Of a stretch of 64,000 bases of DNA, positions 18,380 through 31,136 are shown piece after piece. The stretch is from Thalassospira sp. ER-Se-21-Dark (GTDB taxonomy: Bacteria > Pseudomonadota > Alphaproteobacteria > Rhodospirillales > Thalassospiraceae), in NCBI RefSeq assembly GCF_017922435.1, contig NZ_VDEZ01000001.1:558001-622000 (forward strand), given 5' to 3'. Both the position numbers and the translations under genes were made by a program. How positions within the stretch are numbered: the stretch's first letter is position 1; every line of letters starts with the position of its first letter. Under the pieces are notes generated by a model that ran no database searches, was not told the origin of the DNA, and saw only the letters and a program-made list of their open reading frames with translations.

Positions 18380-19756
18380 ATGGCGAGCCATGCCAACAAG
18401 AAAAAGACAATCCTGTATGCGGATTACAGCGAACGGAACATCAGTGCCGCACGCGCAGCCGTTGAACATTTTGGCTTTGGCAACTTCGTTGAGTGTGACG
18501 ACCGCGAACGCACGATCGAACTGATTGCCGAGCTTAAACCGGATCTGGTTCTGATCGGTCTTTATCTTGATGGCATCCGCGGTATTTCGACAATTCGCGC
18601 CATTCGTGATGCCGCCACGAGTGGAAATCCCCATGGCGGTATCGTCCCGATCCTGCTCGGCGCGCCGAAACTGGATCGCCGGGGCATGCGCGATGCGGTC
18701 GACGCCGGGATTGAGGGCGTTTTTCGCCAACCGATTGATCCAGAACGCCTGACCAAGATCATTGAGACGGTCCTGAAAAAACCACGCCGCTTCGTGCTGG
18801 AGGAAAACTATTTCGGCCCCGCACGGCCACAGGATCTTGCGAAAATGGTGGCTTCGAATGCCACCAGCGCGAGCGCAAAGCCAAAAAATCCGACGGCAAC
18901 GGTCCCCGAAAGCACCGAGACTTCCGAAACACCGGAAAACGACGGTGCCGGACCGAAAACGCAAACAAAGCCCGCCAAACCGTCGCCTGGCATCGGCATG
19001 CCCACAAATCTGGACATCGCCGATAGCCGACCACGCCTGAACGGTGCCGGTCAGACATTTGGTGATGGCGAGCTTGTTGGTGTTCCGAGTACGCATGACA
19101 AACGCACAAGCGCACAGAACCTAGAGGCCCTTCAATCTGCCAAAGAGGTCCTGCCTGCCGCCGTTGCCAGTGATGAAACCAAGCCGTCCGATGCCGCCGA
19201 TGAACCGATTGAGGCCGAGGATGACACCACGGCAGAAGACGAGGAACTCGTCGAGATTGACCTGCACGCGGCGTTGATCAGTCACAAGCTTTGGGTGGAT
19301 ACAGGTGGGCGCGAAGGGGCTGTGATGTCCATCGAACATGCCGATCTGCGCGAGGCCGAGCTGGAAGGCATTGATCTCAGCCGGTGTGGATTGCCGTTTG
19401 CCAGTTTCCATCGTGCCAATTGCAAGGATGCGGTATTGCGCCGCTGCAACCTGGTTGCAGCGGATTTTGGTGAAAGCAATCTGAATAATGCCAACCTGGC
19501 GGCAAGCCGACTTTCAGGCGCACGGTTTAACAAGGCGATGATGCGCAACACGGTGTTTTTGGGATCGGACCTATCCAATGCCAATTTCCGGGGTCTCAAG
19601 ATGGTCAATTGTGATCTGAGCGGCACCAATCTGGCCGGAACGGATTTCCGCGATGCGGATCTGAGTGGCACGCGTGGCCTGTTTGCCGAGCAAATCCAGC
19701 GGGCGCGCGTCAATGCCAATACCCGCCTGCCCCACGACCTGAAGCTGCGCGATTAG
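18380..19756 (+). CDS. Degenerate CheY-like receiver fused to pentapeptide repeats
   Basis: The 458-residue protein has a receiver-like N-terminus (about 10-137: ILYADYSERNISAARAAVEHFGF, written in part, then DLVLIGLYLDGIRG and FRQPIDPERL). The phosphorylated Asp position is Gly, the acidic pair is reduced to one Asp, and the conserved Lys is Gln, so it should not be phosphorylated. A disordered Thr/Pro/Glu-rich linker follows (about 140-295). Pentapeptide repeats then fill about 318-430 (ADLREAELEGIDLSRC, ANLAASRLSGARF, TDFRDADLSGTRG), forming a right-handed beta-helix. It lies 61 nt after pomB and probably belongs to the stator operon. Confidence 0.85.
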   Translation: MASHANKKKTILYADYSERNISAARAAVEHFGFGNFVECDDRERTIELIAELKPDLVLIGLYLDGIRGISTIRAIRDAATSGNPHGGIVPILLGAPKLDRRGMRDAVDAGIEGVFRQPIDPERLTKIIETVLKKPRRFVLEENYFGPARPQDLAKMVASNATSASAKPKNPTATVPESTETSETPENDGAGPKTQTKPAKPSPGIGMPTNLDIADSRPRLNGAGQTFGDGELVGVPSTHDKRTSAQNLEALQSAKEVLPAAVASDETKPSDAADEPIEAEDDTTAEDEELVEIDLHAALISHKLWVDTGGREGAVMSIEHADLREAELEGIDLSRCGLPFASFHRANCKDAVLRRCNLVAADFGESNLNNANLAASRLSGARFNKAMMRNTVFLGSDLSNANFRGLKMVNCDLSGTNLAGTDFRDADLSGTRGLFAEQIQRARVNANTRLPHDLKLRD

Positions 19757-20268
19757 TCGAGATCACAGACCATATGCAGGCTGGGAAAACGGAAGTCCGG
19801 GGCAAAAGGCGCTTCGAAATCACCGATCACCCGAAAGCCAAGTGACTCATAAAACCGTCTGGCCGTCAGCGTGGAATAGCATTCAAAGCGCGTGACATTT
19901 TCAGATGCCTTGGCGTCGCTTACGCAGCGATCAAACAGCATGCTGGCAATGCCCTTTCGCGCGTGATCGGGATCGACGGCGAAATGCCGGACGTGGGCCA
20001 GCCCCGGTTGGACATCACCTTCCTGGCTTCCGGGCCGAACCGCTGTCCAGCCACCTGCGCCGACAACGTCACCGGCCTCTGTCCTGGCGATGTAATAGGT
20101 GCCCGAACTTAATAACTCGGGCTTTGCAAAGGTTAAAAACGGCATGGCGCGTTCAAGCATTTCCGGCGCATAGTCATGGACCAGAAACGTCGCATAGGAC
20201 CGCGCAAACAAGGCACGGATGGCCGGGGCATCCTCAAGGGTCGCGATATGAAGCGTGATCGCCGCCAT
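19753..20268 (-). CDS. GNAT-family N-acetyltransferase
   Basis: The 171-residue protein has the GNAT core: HVRHFAVDPDHARKGIASMLFDRC holds motif A with the acetyl-CoA loop, and YSTLTARRFYESLGFRVIG is motif B. The substrate is not predictable. The start is 8 nt downstream of the mutL stop, so it is probably co-transcribed with mutL; its stop codon overlaps the convergent upstream gene by 4 nt. Confidence 0.9.
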   Translation of the reverse strand: MAAITLHIATLEDAPAIRALFARSYATFLVHDYAPEMLERAMPFLTFAKPELLSSGTYYIARTEAGDVVGAGGWTAVRPGSQEGDVQPGLAHVRHFAVDPDHARKGIASMLFDRCVSDAKASENVTRFECYSTLTARRFYESLGFRVIGDFEAPFAPDFRFPSLHMVCDLD

Positions 20269-20276
20269 TTGCTTTC

Positions 20277-22238
20277 CTACCTCCGGCCAAACATCTTTTC
20301 GATGTCGTTAAGCTTGAGCTCAACATAGGTCGGGCGGCCATGGTTGCACTGGCCTGAATGCGGGGTGGCTTCCATCTGGCGCAAAAGCGCGTTCATTTCA
20401 TCGGCATTAAGCTTGCGCCCCGAACGCACCGACCCGTGGCACGCCATGGTCGCACAGACATACATCAGCCGGTCCTTCAGCGCCATGCCCTGCCCCAGCT
20501 CGGCAATTTCATCGGCCATGTCGCGCACCAGCGCGCTGACATCAACCTTGCCCAGCATGGCCGGCACTTCGCGGACAACAATCGCGCCGGGACCAAACGG
20601 CTCGATCACCAGACCCAGTTCGGCAAATTCATCGGCGCGTTCGGCAATACGATCAGCGGACGCTTCATCGAGTTCGACGACTTCGGGCAGCAACAGCCCT
20701 TGTCGCTTCACGCCACTTTCGGCCAGGTCGGCCTTCATGCGTTCATAGACAATGCGTTCATGGGCAGCATGCTGATCGACAATCACCAAACCGTCGCGGG
20801 TCTGGGCGATGATGTAATTGGCATGCACCTGCCCGCGGGCCGCCCCCAGCGGATGATCCACAAACTTGCCTTCATCGGTGATGTTATCAATGCGCGCAGA
20901 CGGTGCGGCGGCGTCATAGCCGCCCGAAAGGGCGGTTGCCGCGGCCGCCGCAAAGCCACCCTCGCCACCCGCGATGTTAGCGCTACCAGCCGATCCGCCA
21001 AACTCACGCCCGCGATCAAACAGGCCACCATAGTTTCCTTGATTTTCCATCGGTGCCTGGGCGGCGTAATTGCGCTCAATCGCGGCATGGCCCGGCACGT
21101 TTGGCTGATAATGTCCGATGTTAAATCCGCTGCCACCGCCGCTTCGCGCGCCCCCACCATACGGAAGTGAGGGTCCCTCACCTTCGCGGCGCACCGCCCC
21201 CAAGGCCATGTCGGCCACCGTGGTTGAGGCACGATGCCCCGCCCCGGCCAGCGCATGTTTAAGTGCGCCGACAATAAGCCCGCGTACCAGCCCCGGATCG
21301 CGGAACCGGACCTCGGTCTTGCCGGGATGGACGTTGACGTCAACATCACGCGGTGTCAGTTCAAAGAACAGCGCCAGTAACGGATGGCGATCCCGCGCCA
21401 GAAAATCCTGATAGGCGCCGCGCACCGCCCCTTGCAGCAGCCGATCCTTGACCGGGCGGCCATTAACAAACATGAACTGCATCTGGGCATTGCCACGGTT
21501 CAATGTCGGCACCCCGGCATAACCGGTCAGGCGGATGCCTTCACGCTCCGCCTCAATCTGAAGGGCGTTGTCCTGAAACTCGCGGCCCATGACCGCCCCC
21601 AACCGCTTCAGGCGGGCATCAAACAGGTCGCCTTCGCAGGCCGGGTAATTCAGGATCGTCTTGTTGTTATCGCCACTGAGTGTAAAACCGACATCAGGCC
21701 GCGCCATGGCCAGACGATCCATGATTTCGCGCGCATACATCTGCTCTGTCCGCGCGGTCTTCAGGAACTTGAGACGTGCTGGCGTGGCATAGAACAGATC
21801 ACGCACTTCGACCCGCGTGCCATAGGGATGGGCGGCTGGTTCCGGTGCGCCCTTGGCCCCGCCTTCGACCGCCAGCGTCCAGGCATTTTCGGAGCCGCGC
21901 ACCCGGCTGGTCAGGCGCATGCGCGACACCGACCCAATCGATGGCAAGGCTTCGCCGCGAAAGCCCATGAAACCGATATTAAACAGATCATCATCGGGCA
22001 GTTTCGAGGTCGCATGGCGTTCGACTGCGAGTGCCAGTTCGTCCGGCGTCATGCCCTTGCCGTCATCAGTGACGGACAGCAACGTCCGACCGCCATCGCG
22101 CAGATTGACATCCACCTTGGTCGCCCCGGCATCCAACGCGTTTTCCACCAGTTCCTTAAGCGCGGCCGCAGGACGTTCGACCACCTCACCGGCGGCAATC
22201 TGGTTGATCAGGTTCTGTGGCAGGACGCGCAGGGTCAT
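20277..22238 (-). CDS. mutL: DNA mismatch repair protein MutL
   Basis: The 653-residue protein has the GHKL ATPase at the N-terminus ([28 protein letters not shown]) and a transducer domain to about residue 330. A Gly/Ala-rich linker of about 115 residues comes before the C-terminal dimerisation domain. The latter contains [12 protein letters not shown], matching the DQHA(X)2E(X)4E endonuclease motif, and QCNHGRPT near the end. MutL links MutS mismatch recognition to strand incision. I chose the ATG at 22238 ([20 protein letters not shown]) over the longer frame. Confidence 0.97.
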   Translation of the reverse strand: MTLRVLPQNLINQIAAGEVVERPAAALKELVENALDAGATKVDVNLRDGGRTLLSVTDDGKGMTPDELALAVERHATSKLPDDDLFNIGFMGFRGEALPSIGSVSRMRLTSRVRGSENAWTLAVEGGAKGAPEPAAHPYGTRVEVRDLFYATPARLKFLKTARTEQMYAREIMDRLAMARPDVGFTLSGDNNKTILNYPACEGDLFDARLKRLGAVMGREFQDNALQIEAEREGIRLTGYAGVPTLNRGNAQMQFMFVNGRPVKDRLLQGAVRGAYQDFLARDRHPLLALFFELTPRDVDVNVHPGKTEVRFRDPGLVRGLIVGALKHALAGAGHRASTTVADMALGAVRREGEGPSLPYGGGARSGGGSGFNIGHYQPNVPGHAAIERNYAAQAPMENQGNYGGLFDRGREFGGSAGSANIAGGEGGFAAAAATALSGGYDAAAPSARIDNITDEGKFVDHPLGAARGQVHANYIIAQTRDGLVIVDQHAAHERIVYERMKADLAESGVKRQGLLLPEVVELDEASADRIAERADEFAELGLVIEPFGPGAIVVREVPAMLGKVDVSALVRDMADEIAELGQGMALKDRLMYVCATMACHGSVRSGRKLNADEMNALLRQMEATPHSGQCNHGRPTYVELKLNDIEKMFGRR

Positions 22239-22287
22239 GAAGGCGGTGCTCGTGATGTTTATCTTGGTTGGGATGAACCTATCAAAG

Positions 22288-22324
22288 CGCAAAGCGCGGC
22301 GAAATCCCTTTCACCGCGCTTTGC
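22288..22324 (-). terminator. Hairpin terminator between the M16 peptidase gene and mutL
   Basis: CAAAGCGCGG at 22290-22299 pairs with CCGCGCTTTG at 22314-22323, a perfect 10-bp stem. It lies just past the stop of the M16-like gene and before the mutL start on the minus strand. The downstream T run is weak. Confidence 0.65.
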
Positions 22325-22354
22325 AACTTTTAAGGCTCAATGGCCAGTCTCCGA

Positions 22355-23686
22355 TCAGAAGGCCAGATCACCTTCCGGCTTGCCAACCACGGTCACGGTG
22401 ACATTGGCCGGGTCCATCAGACTTGCTGCCACGCGGTTGACGTCATCAAGACTGACGGCATTGACCATGTCATTGCGGCGATCAAGGAAGTCCATACCAA
22501 GGTCTTCCTTTTGCATGCCGACCAGCATGCCCGACAGGTTGCCAAGGCTTGTGAAGCGCAGCGGGAAGGCCCCGGTGAGGTAGGCCTTGGCATTATCAAG
22601 TTCTTCCTGATCGATGCCATCGCGCTTCATCTTGATCCATTCGGTGCTGATCAGCGACAGGCTTTGGCCAATCGCGTCATTGCGCGTGGCGACCCCGCCC
22701 ATCATCATGTCGGCATGGTCCAGATTGGCAAGGTAGCTATAGACACCATAAGCAAGCCCGCGCTTTTCACGGACTTCCTCGGTCAGGCGCGATGAGAAAC
22801 CACCACCGCCAAGAATGTAATTCATCACATAGGCGGCATAGAAATCCGGATCCTGGCGTTCGATGCCCTTCTGCCCCCAGATTGCCTGACTTTGCGGAAT
22901 GTCCTGTTCGATTACGTCGATATCGCCATAGGTCGGTGTGACATCGGCGATCTTGGGCAGGTCGCTTTTCGCGGGCAACGCGCCAAAGGCCTCGTCGAGC
23001 AAAGGACCAAGTTCTTCGGCGGTGATGTCACCGGCAACCCCGACAATCAGGTTATCCTTGGCAAAGGCGCGGCGCACGAAGCCACGAAAATCATTGGCGT
23101 TCAAACCGGCCACGGTTTCAAGCGTGCCCGAGACCGGTCGGCCATAGGGATGATCACCAAAGATCGAGGCAAAGAACGTGCGGCTGGCGATATCGCGCGG
23201 ATCGGTTTCGGCCCGTTTGAGGCCGGATACAACCTGTGCACGGATACGCTCAACCGCCTCGTCGTCAAAGCGCGGCTCGGACAGGGCCAGACGCAGCAGA
23301 TCAATCGCGGTATCGCGTTCACGCGTTAGCGTGGTGAGCGATCCGGCAAAATCATCGCGCCCGGCATCAAAGGAAAGACCGATGGACCGGTTTTCCATTT
23401 CGCCCCGGAAGGTTTGGCTGTCCATGGCACCTGCACCTTCGTCAATCAGGCCCGATACCATATTGGCCAAGCCAAGCTTGCCATCCGGATCAGTTGCCGC
23501 CCCCGCACCGGTAAAAGCGATATCCATGGTCATCAGCGGGTTCATGTGATCTTCGATCAGCCAGGCGCGAATGCCGCCGTCTGAAATCACTTCCTGAACT
23601 TCAACCGCCTTGGCCTGTTGCGCGAAGCCAAGGCCCAGTGTGGTTGCAAAGGCAACACCGGCAATCTGTTTAAACAGCTTGTTCAT
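22355..23686 (-). CDS. M16-family peptidase-like protein lacking the zinc motif
   Basis: The 443-residue protein has a signal peptide (about 1-27) and the two-domain M16 fold (GAATDPDGKLGLANMVSGLIDEGAG, then KDNLIVGVAGDITAEELGPLLDEAF, and YILGGGGFSSRLTEEVREKRGLAYG near residue 320). The HxxEH zinc motif is absent: its place reads GLANMVSGL. Such proteins are the non-catalytic partner of an active M16 peptidase, which is encoded immediately upstream. Only 1 nt separates the upstream stop from this start at 23686. It is likely periplasmic. Confidence 0.92.
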   Translation of the reverse strand: MNKLFKQIAGVAFATTLGLGFAQQAKAVEVQEVISDGGIRAWLIEDHMNPLMTMDIAFTGAGAATDPDGKLGLANMVSGLIDEGAGAMDSQTFRGEMENRSIGLSFDAGRDDFAGSLTTLTRERDTAIDLLRLALSEPRFDDEAVERIRAQVVSGLKRAETDPRDIASRTFFASIFGDHPYGRPVSGTLETVAGLNANDFRGFVRRAFAKDNLIVGVAGDITAEELGPLLDEAFGALPAKSDLPKIADVTPTYGDIDVIEQDIPQSQAIWGQKGIERQDPDFYAAYVMNYILGGGGFSSRLTEEVREKRGLAYGVYSYLANLDHADMMMGGVATRNDAIGQSLSLISTEWIKMKRDGIDQEELDNAKAYLTGAFPLRFTSLGNLSGMLVGMQKEDLGMDFLDRRNDMVNAVSLDDVNRVAASLMDPANVTVTVVGKPEGDLAF

Positions 23687-23687
23687 A

Positions 23688-25109
23688 TCAGTGCACTCCT
23701 TCGCCGGAGGTAATCGGAAGGGCGGCACCAGCCCCAGTGACCGGGCCACCTTCGGGCGGCATCAGCCAGCCGGTGACAGATTTGTTGGCATCAAAGACGC
23801 GTTTGGCAGCATCATTAACCTGATCCACCGTCACGGCCGAAATCCGATCCGGCCAGCTTTCGACCTGATCCACGGTCAAACCGACCGCAAGCGACTGGCC
23901 GAGCACACGCGCACCGGCCGAAAGCGAATCACGGGCGAAGACGGCACTATCAAGCAGCTTCTGCTTGGCGCGATCGAGTTCATCCTGGGTGACACCGTCG
24001 GCAACGACCTTGGCAATTTCGGCCTCGACCGCCTTTTCAAGGTCGGCCAGATCAACATCGCCGCGCGGAACGGCATAGACACCGAAGCTTGCCAGATCGA
24101 CGGCGACCGGGTCATAGAAGGTGCCAACGCTTGATGCGATTTCCTGATCAACCACAAGCGCCTTAAAGAAGCGGCTGGTAGTGCCCGATCCGATGATTTC
24201 GCTCAGCACATCAAGCGGTGCGGCATCAGCCGCATCGGTATTATAGGACGGTGCCAGGTAATAGCGCGACCAGGATGCCTGACCGACCTGCGGGTCACGC
24301 ATGGTGACCTTGCGCGGGGCATGCTGAACCGGTTCCTGAACACGGTTGCGGGTCATGTCCTTACCACGCGGGATGACGCCATAATATTTTTCCGCCATCG
24401 GCAGCAATTCATCCATCGTGATGTCGCCGGCAACAACCAGAATGGCGTTATTGGGCGCATACCAGTTTTGATAAAATTCAAGCGCGTCTTCGGTGGAAAG
24501 TTTTTCCATCTCATGGCGCCAGCCAATGATCGACCGACCATAGGGATGCGCCATATAAAGCGATGCGCGCATCTGTTCACCCAAAAGTGCGCCCGGGCTG
24601 GTATCAATGCGCGACCGGCGTTCTTCGATGATCACATCGCGTTCGGGCAGAACCACATCATCTGAAAGTCTCAGATTGGTCATGCGGTCGGCTTCCATTT
24701 CCATAACCAGATCAAGCCGGTCTCGGGCGATGTTCTGGAAATATCCGGTATAGTCCCAACTGGTGAAGGCGTTGTCATTGCCGCCATTGCGCGCAACGAT
24801 CTTTGAAAAGTCGCCCGGCGCCATATTATCAGTACCCTTGAACATCAGATGTTCAAGGAAATGGGCAATGCCCGATACACCTTGTGGTTCGTCGGCCGAG
24901 CCGACCTTGTACCAGACCATATGGGTAACGACGGGTGCGCGGTGATTTTCCACCAGCACGACCTGCATGCCGTTATCAAGGGTGGCAGTTTGGGGGCTGA
25001 AAACAGCCGCCCGTGACAAACCGGGCACAAGGGCAAGGGTCAGAGCGACGAGGGCGAGCACAGCCACAGAACTGCGCGTCATTGATCGGATTGTTCCAGA
25101 AATTCTCAT
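23688..25109 (-). CDS. M16-family zinc metallopeptidase (pitrilysin/insulinase)
   Basis: The 473-residue protein has a signal peptide (about 1-33) and the active-site motif HFLEH (in GVSGIAHFLEHLMFKGT) with the third ligand in EMEADRM about 75 residues later. The C-terminal half carries the R/Y-type M16 region (SEIIGSGTTSRFFKALVVDQEIASS, in part). It probably degrades peptides in the periplasm as a complex with the zinc-less partner downstream. I chose the ATG at 25109 over the longer frame to 25193, since it places the signal peptide at the N-terminus. Confidence 0.94.
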   Translation of the reverse strand: MRISGTIRSMTRSSVAVLALVALTLALVPGLSRAAVFSPQTATLDNGMQVVLVENHRAPVVTHMVWYKVGSADEPQGVSGIAHFLEHLMFKGTDNMAPGDFSKIVARNGGNDNAFTSWDYTGYFQNIARDRLDLVMEMEADRMTNLRLSDDVVLPERDVIIEERRSRIDTSPGALLGEQMRASLYMAHPYGRSIIGWRHEMEKLSTEDALEFYQNWYAPNNAILVVAGDITMDELLPMAEKYYGVIPRGKDMTRNRVQEPVQHAPRKVTMRDPQVGQASWSRYYLAPSYNTDAADAAPLDVLSEIIGSGTTSRFFKALVVDQEIASSVGTFYDPVAVDLASFGVYAVPRGDVDLADLEKAVEAEIAKVVADGVTQDELDRAKQKLLDSAVFARDSLSAGARVLGQSLAVGLTVDQVESWPDRISAVTVDQVNDAAKRVFDANKSVTGWLMPPEGGPVTGAGAALPITSGEGVH

Positions 25110-25221
25110 TGTGGCGTCCCATTCCAATTCAGGATGGTTATGCAAACGGTGTGTTTCAATGCAGGTACGGCAGAACGCGGCACTTGCATTCAACAGGCAT
25201 TTCTTAAGAACCGAATATGAC

Positions 25222-25254
25222 AGAACAAGGGCGCGAAACCATCGCGCCCTTGTC
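25222..25254 (-). terminator. Hairpin terminator after the DUF3035 lipoprotein gene
   Basis: CAAGGGCGCG at 25226-25235 pairs with CGCGCCCTTG at 25243-25252, a 10-bp perfect stem with a 7-nt loop. It separates the lspA-lipoprotein transcript from the M16 pair. Confidence 0.7.
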
Positions 25255-25288
25255 TGAATGCATCAACTTGTCGTGTGTTCGGCGAAGC

Positions 25289-25870
25289 TTAGAAGATGTC
25301 TTCCAGCCAGCCTTTCTGTTTGCGTTCGATCACAGGGGTATCGGCACCACCGGCAACATTGTCACCCAATGCCTGCTGATCGCGGATACGCTTGGCTTCG
25401 GCCGCCGGATCGACGACAGTGCCGAATTCCGGCTTTTCCTGCCAGAACAGCAGATCGTCGACGACGCCTTCGCTTTCGGAAATGAAGATCGAGGTTTCAC
25501 GATCCACCGTGTTGCGGATTTCCGGATCGGCATATTGCGCACCGGATGCCGAAAGAAGGGCAACCTGACCCTTGCTGCGCGTACCCTCGGTAATGTCACG
25601 TTTTACAACGTTGGGATCTTCGCCGACCAGAATACGGCGCGCCTGATCGGTGGTCGATCCGGTTTGCGGGCGCGGTGCGCCCGGATCAGGAACACGCAAT
25701 GTAAAATCAGGCGGCAGGCTGAGCGGGGCGCGCGAAACAACCGCAAACTCGTCGGGCGACTGTTTGTTCAGGCCAAAGGTTTCACGTGTTGATTCACAAC
25801 CGGAAACGCCAAGCGCAAGTCCGCCCAGCAATGCAATTTTGAAAATATTGGTCGTCAGTTTCCGGGCCAT
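25289..25870 (-). CDS. DUF3035 lipoprotein
   Basis: The 193-residue protein has a lipoprotein signal peptide with lipobox VSGC (Cys at about residue 25). The body carries the DUF3035 pattern SPDEFAVVSRAPLSLPPDFTLRVPDPG near residue 40, which is common in alphaproteobacterial proteins next to lspA. Its role is unknown. The signal-peptidase II gene upstream would process this very class of protein. It is 50 nt downstream of lspA. Confidence 0.92.
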   Translation of the reverse strand: MARKLTTNIFKIALLGGLALGVSGCESTRETFGLNKQSPDEFAVVSRAPLSLPPDFTLRVPDPGAPRPQTGSTTDQARRILVGEDPNVVKRDITEGTRSKGQVALLSASGAQYADPEIRNTVDRETSIFISESEGVVDDLLFWQEKPEFGTVVDPAAEAKRIRDQQALGDNVAGGADTPVIERKQKGWLEDIF

Positions 25871-25920
25871 TTGTGCCTCATTACCACTTCAAAACCGGAC
25901 CATGTCCGCCCGGCCAAAAT

Positions 25921-26394
25921 TCATCTGGTAGATTTTTTACCGCCAAAAAGGGAATCGATCAACAGTAGCGCCGCACCAACCGTGATTGCACTATCGGCAA
26001 TATTGAATACCGGCCAGTGATAACCCGCAACATGCAGATCAATGAAGTCAGTCACAGCCCCGTGGCGCAGACGATCCACGAGGTTGCCAACTGCGCCGCC
26101 AATGATCATTGCCAGGGCAAAGCGCAACATGGAATCGCGCGTGCGCCACATCCAGATGCCAAAGCCAATGGTGATGGCAGCGGTCACCGCAATCATCACC
26201 CAAGGTGCCTGCCCCTGAAACAGGCCAAACGAAACACCCGGGTTCCAGGCCAGAACAAAGTTCATGAACGGCGTCACTTCGATCACGCGAAGCGGGTTCG
26301 ACAGACCATCAATGGCAAGCGCCTTGGTCCACTGGTCGACACCAAAGACGATTGCAATGACGATCAGACCAAACACAAAGGCACGATGTTTCAT
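25921..26394 (-). CDS. lspA: Lipoprotein signal peptidase (signal peptidase II)
   Basis: The 157-residue membrane protease has four membrane helices. Conserved blocks are DQWTKALA at about 19, NPGVSFGLF at about 50, GNLVDRLRHGAVTDFIDLH with the first catalytic Asp, and FNIADSAI with the second. It cleaves prolipoproteins after lipidation of the Cys. The ATG at 26394 fits the family start (MKHRAFVFGLIVI). It follows ileS by 65 nt, a common gene order. Confidence 0.96.
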   Translation of the reverse strand: MKHRAFVFGLIVIAIVFGVDQWTKALAIDGLSNPLRVIEVTPFMNFVLAWNPGVSFGLFQGQAPWVMIAVTAAITIGFGIWMWRTRDSMLRFALAMIIGGAVGNLVDRLRHGAVTDFIDLHVAGYHWPVFNIADSAITVGAALLLIDSLFGGKKSTR

Positions 26395-26459
26395 CAACAC
26401 TCTTTCTGACTTGCCGGGATGTGCCCTGCCAGCAGGCAGGGCGTTCCCGAACGCCACCG

Positions 26460-29297
<2,838 letters not shown>

Positions 29298-29406
29298 CGT
29301 GACGGTCCTGTCGTCTTGAACAAATTAAAAGGGCGAACCCCCGGAGATCTCGCGAAAAGCTGATCTTGCGAAAAGCGCGCGGATCATAGCGGGTTCGTCA
29401 ACAAAT

Positions 29407-30363
29407 TCAAATCTTGCCGAGAATATCCTTGGCAGCGATCACATCTGCTGCGATCTGGGCTTTCAGGGCATCAAGCCCATCGAACTTCTTTTCCCCGCGG
29501 ATAAAGCCGTGCAGACGCACGCGTACCCGCCGGTCATAGATGTCCTCATCAAAGTCAAAAAGGTGTGCTTCTAGCCCGGCATCATCATCGCCGCCAAAGC
29601 TTGGCCGGACGCCAATATTGGCGACTCCGGGGATCCAGCGTTCGACGGTTTTGCCATCGGTTTTAGAAACCAGTCCAAGTTCGACAGCGTAAACACCGAA
29701 TTTCGGGCGCAGGTGATTGCCAAGCGGAACATTGGCCGTTGGGAAGCCGATGGTGCGTCCGCGCGCATCGCCATGGGCGACAACGCCGCCAATCTCCCAC
29801 GGGCGCCCCAAAAGATGCTTGGCGTCTTCGGGGCGGCCATCACGGAGCGCCTGACGGATCGCGGTCGAGGAATAGACAATCCCGTTATCATGAGTAACAG
29901 CGGTTACCGCCGTAACGCCAAAACCGGATTTCTCACCAATCGCGCGCAGCAAATCGACATCCCCTGCCCGGCCCTTGCCGAAACAGAAATCCCAGCCAAC
30001 CACGACATGTTTGGCGCCAAGACCCGTGACCAGAACACGTTCGATGAATTCCTCGGCGGTCATAGCGGCAAAGTCGCGGTTAAACTCGACTTCATAGAAC
30101 AGGTCGATATCGATGCTGCCAGCCGCGGTTTCGCGATCCTCGGCCGAGGTCAGACGGAACGGCGGATCATCGGCGCGAAACAGCATGCGCGGATGGGGCT
30201 CGAACGTCAGGATCGCAAGCGGCGCACCAAGATCGCGGGCAATCGCACGGGCCTGATCCAGAAGCGTCTGATGCCCCAGATGCAGTCCATCGAAATTGCC
30301 GATCGCCACAACGGCGCCGCGCGCATCATCGGTCAGGTTCTCAAAAGATCGAAAAACGCGCAT
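29407..30363 (-). CDS. ribF: Bifunctional riboflavin kinase/FAD synthetase
   Basis: The 318-residue enzyme makes FMN from riboflavin and then FAD. The N-terminal nucleotidyltransferase has IGNFDGLHLGHQTLL at about residue 19 and VGWDFCFGKGRAGD. The flavokinase domain has GDARGRTIGFPTANV and GVANIGVRPSFGG, then ETHLFDF-like EAHLFDFDEDIYDRRV. The ATG at 30363 (MRVFRSFENL) fits family starts; an ATG ten codons upstream is possible. It precedes ileS. Confidence 0.96.
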   Translation of the reverse strand: MRVFRSFENLTDDARGAVVAIGNFDGLHLGHQTLLDQARAIARDLGAPLAILTFEPHPRMLFRADDPPFRLTSAEDRETAAGSIDIDLFYEVEFNRDFAAMTAEEFIERVLVTGLGAKHVVVGWDFCFGKGRAGDVDLLRAIGEKSGFGVTAVTAVTHDNGIVYSSTAIRQALRDGRPEDAKHLLGRPWEIGGVVAHGDARGRTIGFPTANVPLGNHLRPKFGVYAVELGLVSKTDGKTVERWIPGVANIGVRPSFGGDDDAGLEAHLFDFDEDIYDRRVRVRLHGFIRGEKKFDGLDALKAQIAADVIAAKDILGKI

Positions 30364-30493
30364 TCGCGCCGGTCTCTCTTTGCTGCGTTCCATGCCTGCC
30401 GACCTTTTGTCGGCAAATCCAGCAGGCAGCTATATAGGGCGCAGGCCCGAAGCGTAAAGACTTTTCCGACAAAAAAGCGCAGGCTTTCCGGCA

Positions 30494-30931
30494 TCAGGCG
30501 CGCGAAGGCACCATCACGGTTGCTTCGCCCGAGATCACGCAACGATCCCCGACATAGCAGTTGGTTTCCATAATGGCGCGTTTCTTGGCCGGGATCAGTT
30601 CACGCACGGTCACACGTGCTGTCACGGTATCGCCGATCCGAACCGGTGCCTTGAATTGCAGGTTCTGGGAAAGATAAATCGTGCCAGGCCCCGGCAGGCG
30701 CGTGCCAAGGACCGTCGAAATGAAACCGGCCGACAGCATGCCATGGGCAATGCGGCCTTCGAACATCGTGGTTGCGGCGTAATCCTGATTAAGGTGCACC
30801 GGGTTGGTATCACCGGTAATGCCGGCAAACATCACGATGTCGGTTTCGGTTACCGTTTTTCCATAACTGCCCGACAGCCCGATCTCGAGATCTTCGAAAT
30901 ACAGCCCATGAAGTCCGTCGCGTTCATTCAT
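30494..30931 (-). CDS. MaoC-family (R)-enoyl-CoA hydratase-like protein
   Basis: The 145-residue single hot-dog-fold protein contains the hydratase-2 motif: ITGDTNPVHLNQDYAATTMFEGRIAHGMLSAGF (cited in part), with catalytic Asp and His in the D-x4-H arrangement. Small proteins of this type, including PhaJ, hydrate enoyl-CoA and can feed (R)-3-hydroxyacyl-CoA to PHA synthesis. A PHA role is an inference from the family and from the distant PHA locus. Confidence 0.88.
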   Translation of the reverse strand: MNERDGLHGLYFEDLEIGLSGSYGKTVTETDIVMFAGITGDTNPVHLNQDYAATTMFEGRIAHGMLSAGFISTVLGTRLPGPGTIYLSQNLQFKAPVRIGDTVTARVTVRELIPAKKRAIMETNCYVGDRCVISGEATVMVPSRA

Positions 30932-31136
30932 TTCCTAGAAACCCTATGCCTGTTGCGCGGTCGCTTACATTGCAGATGTCGCGCTTATAATTATTTTGCA
31001 ATGCAATATTTGTAATTTTATTGCGCATTTTTCGAAATGAGCAATGCCTATTTCGTCGAATGCCGTTGCGACTGGCGCTTGAAATTGTCTGAAACGGGGA
31101 CATATCAGCGCATGCCCACCTGTGATATCAATGATC

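Noticed and set aside
21384-22583. 399-codon frame opposite mutL
   Set aside because: Antisense to mutL with no recognisable domain or ribosome binding site.
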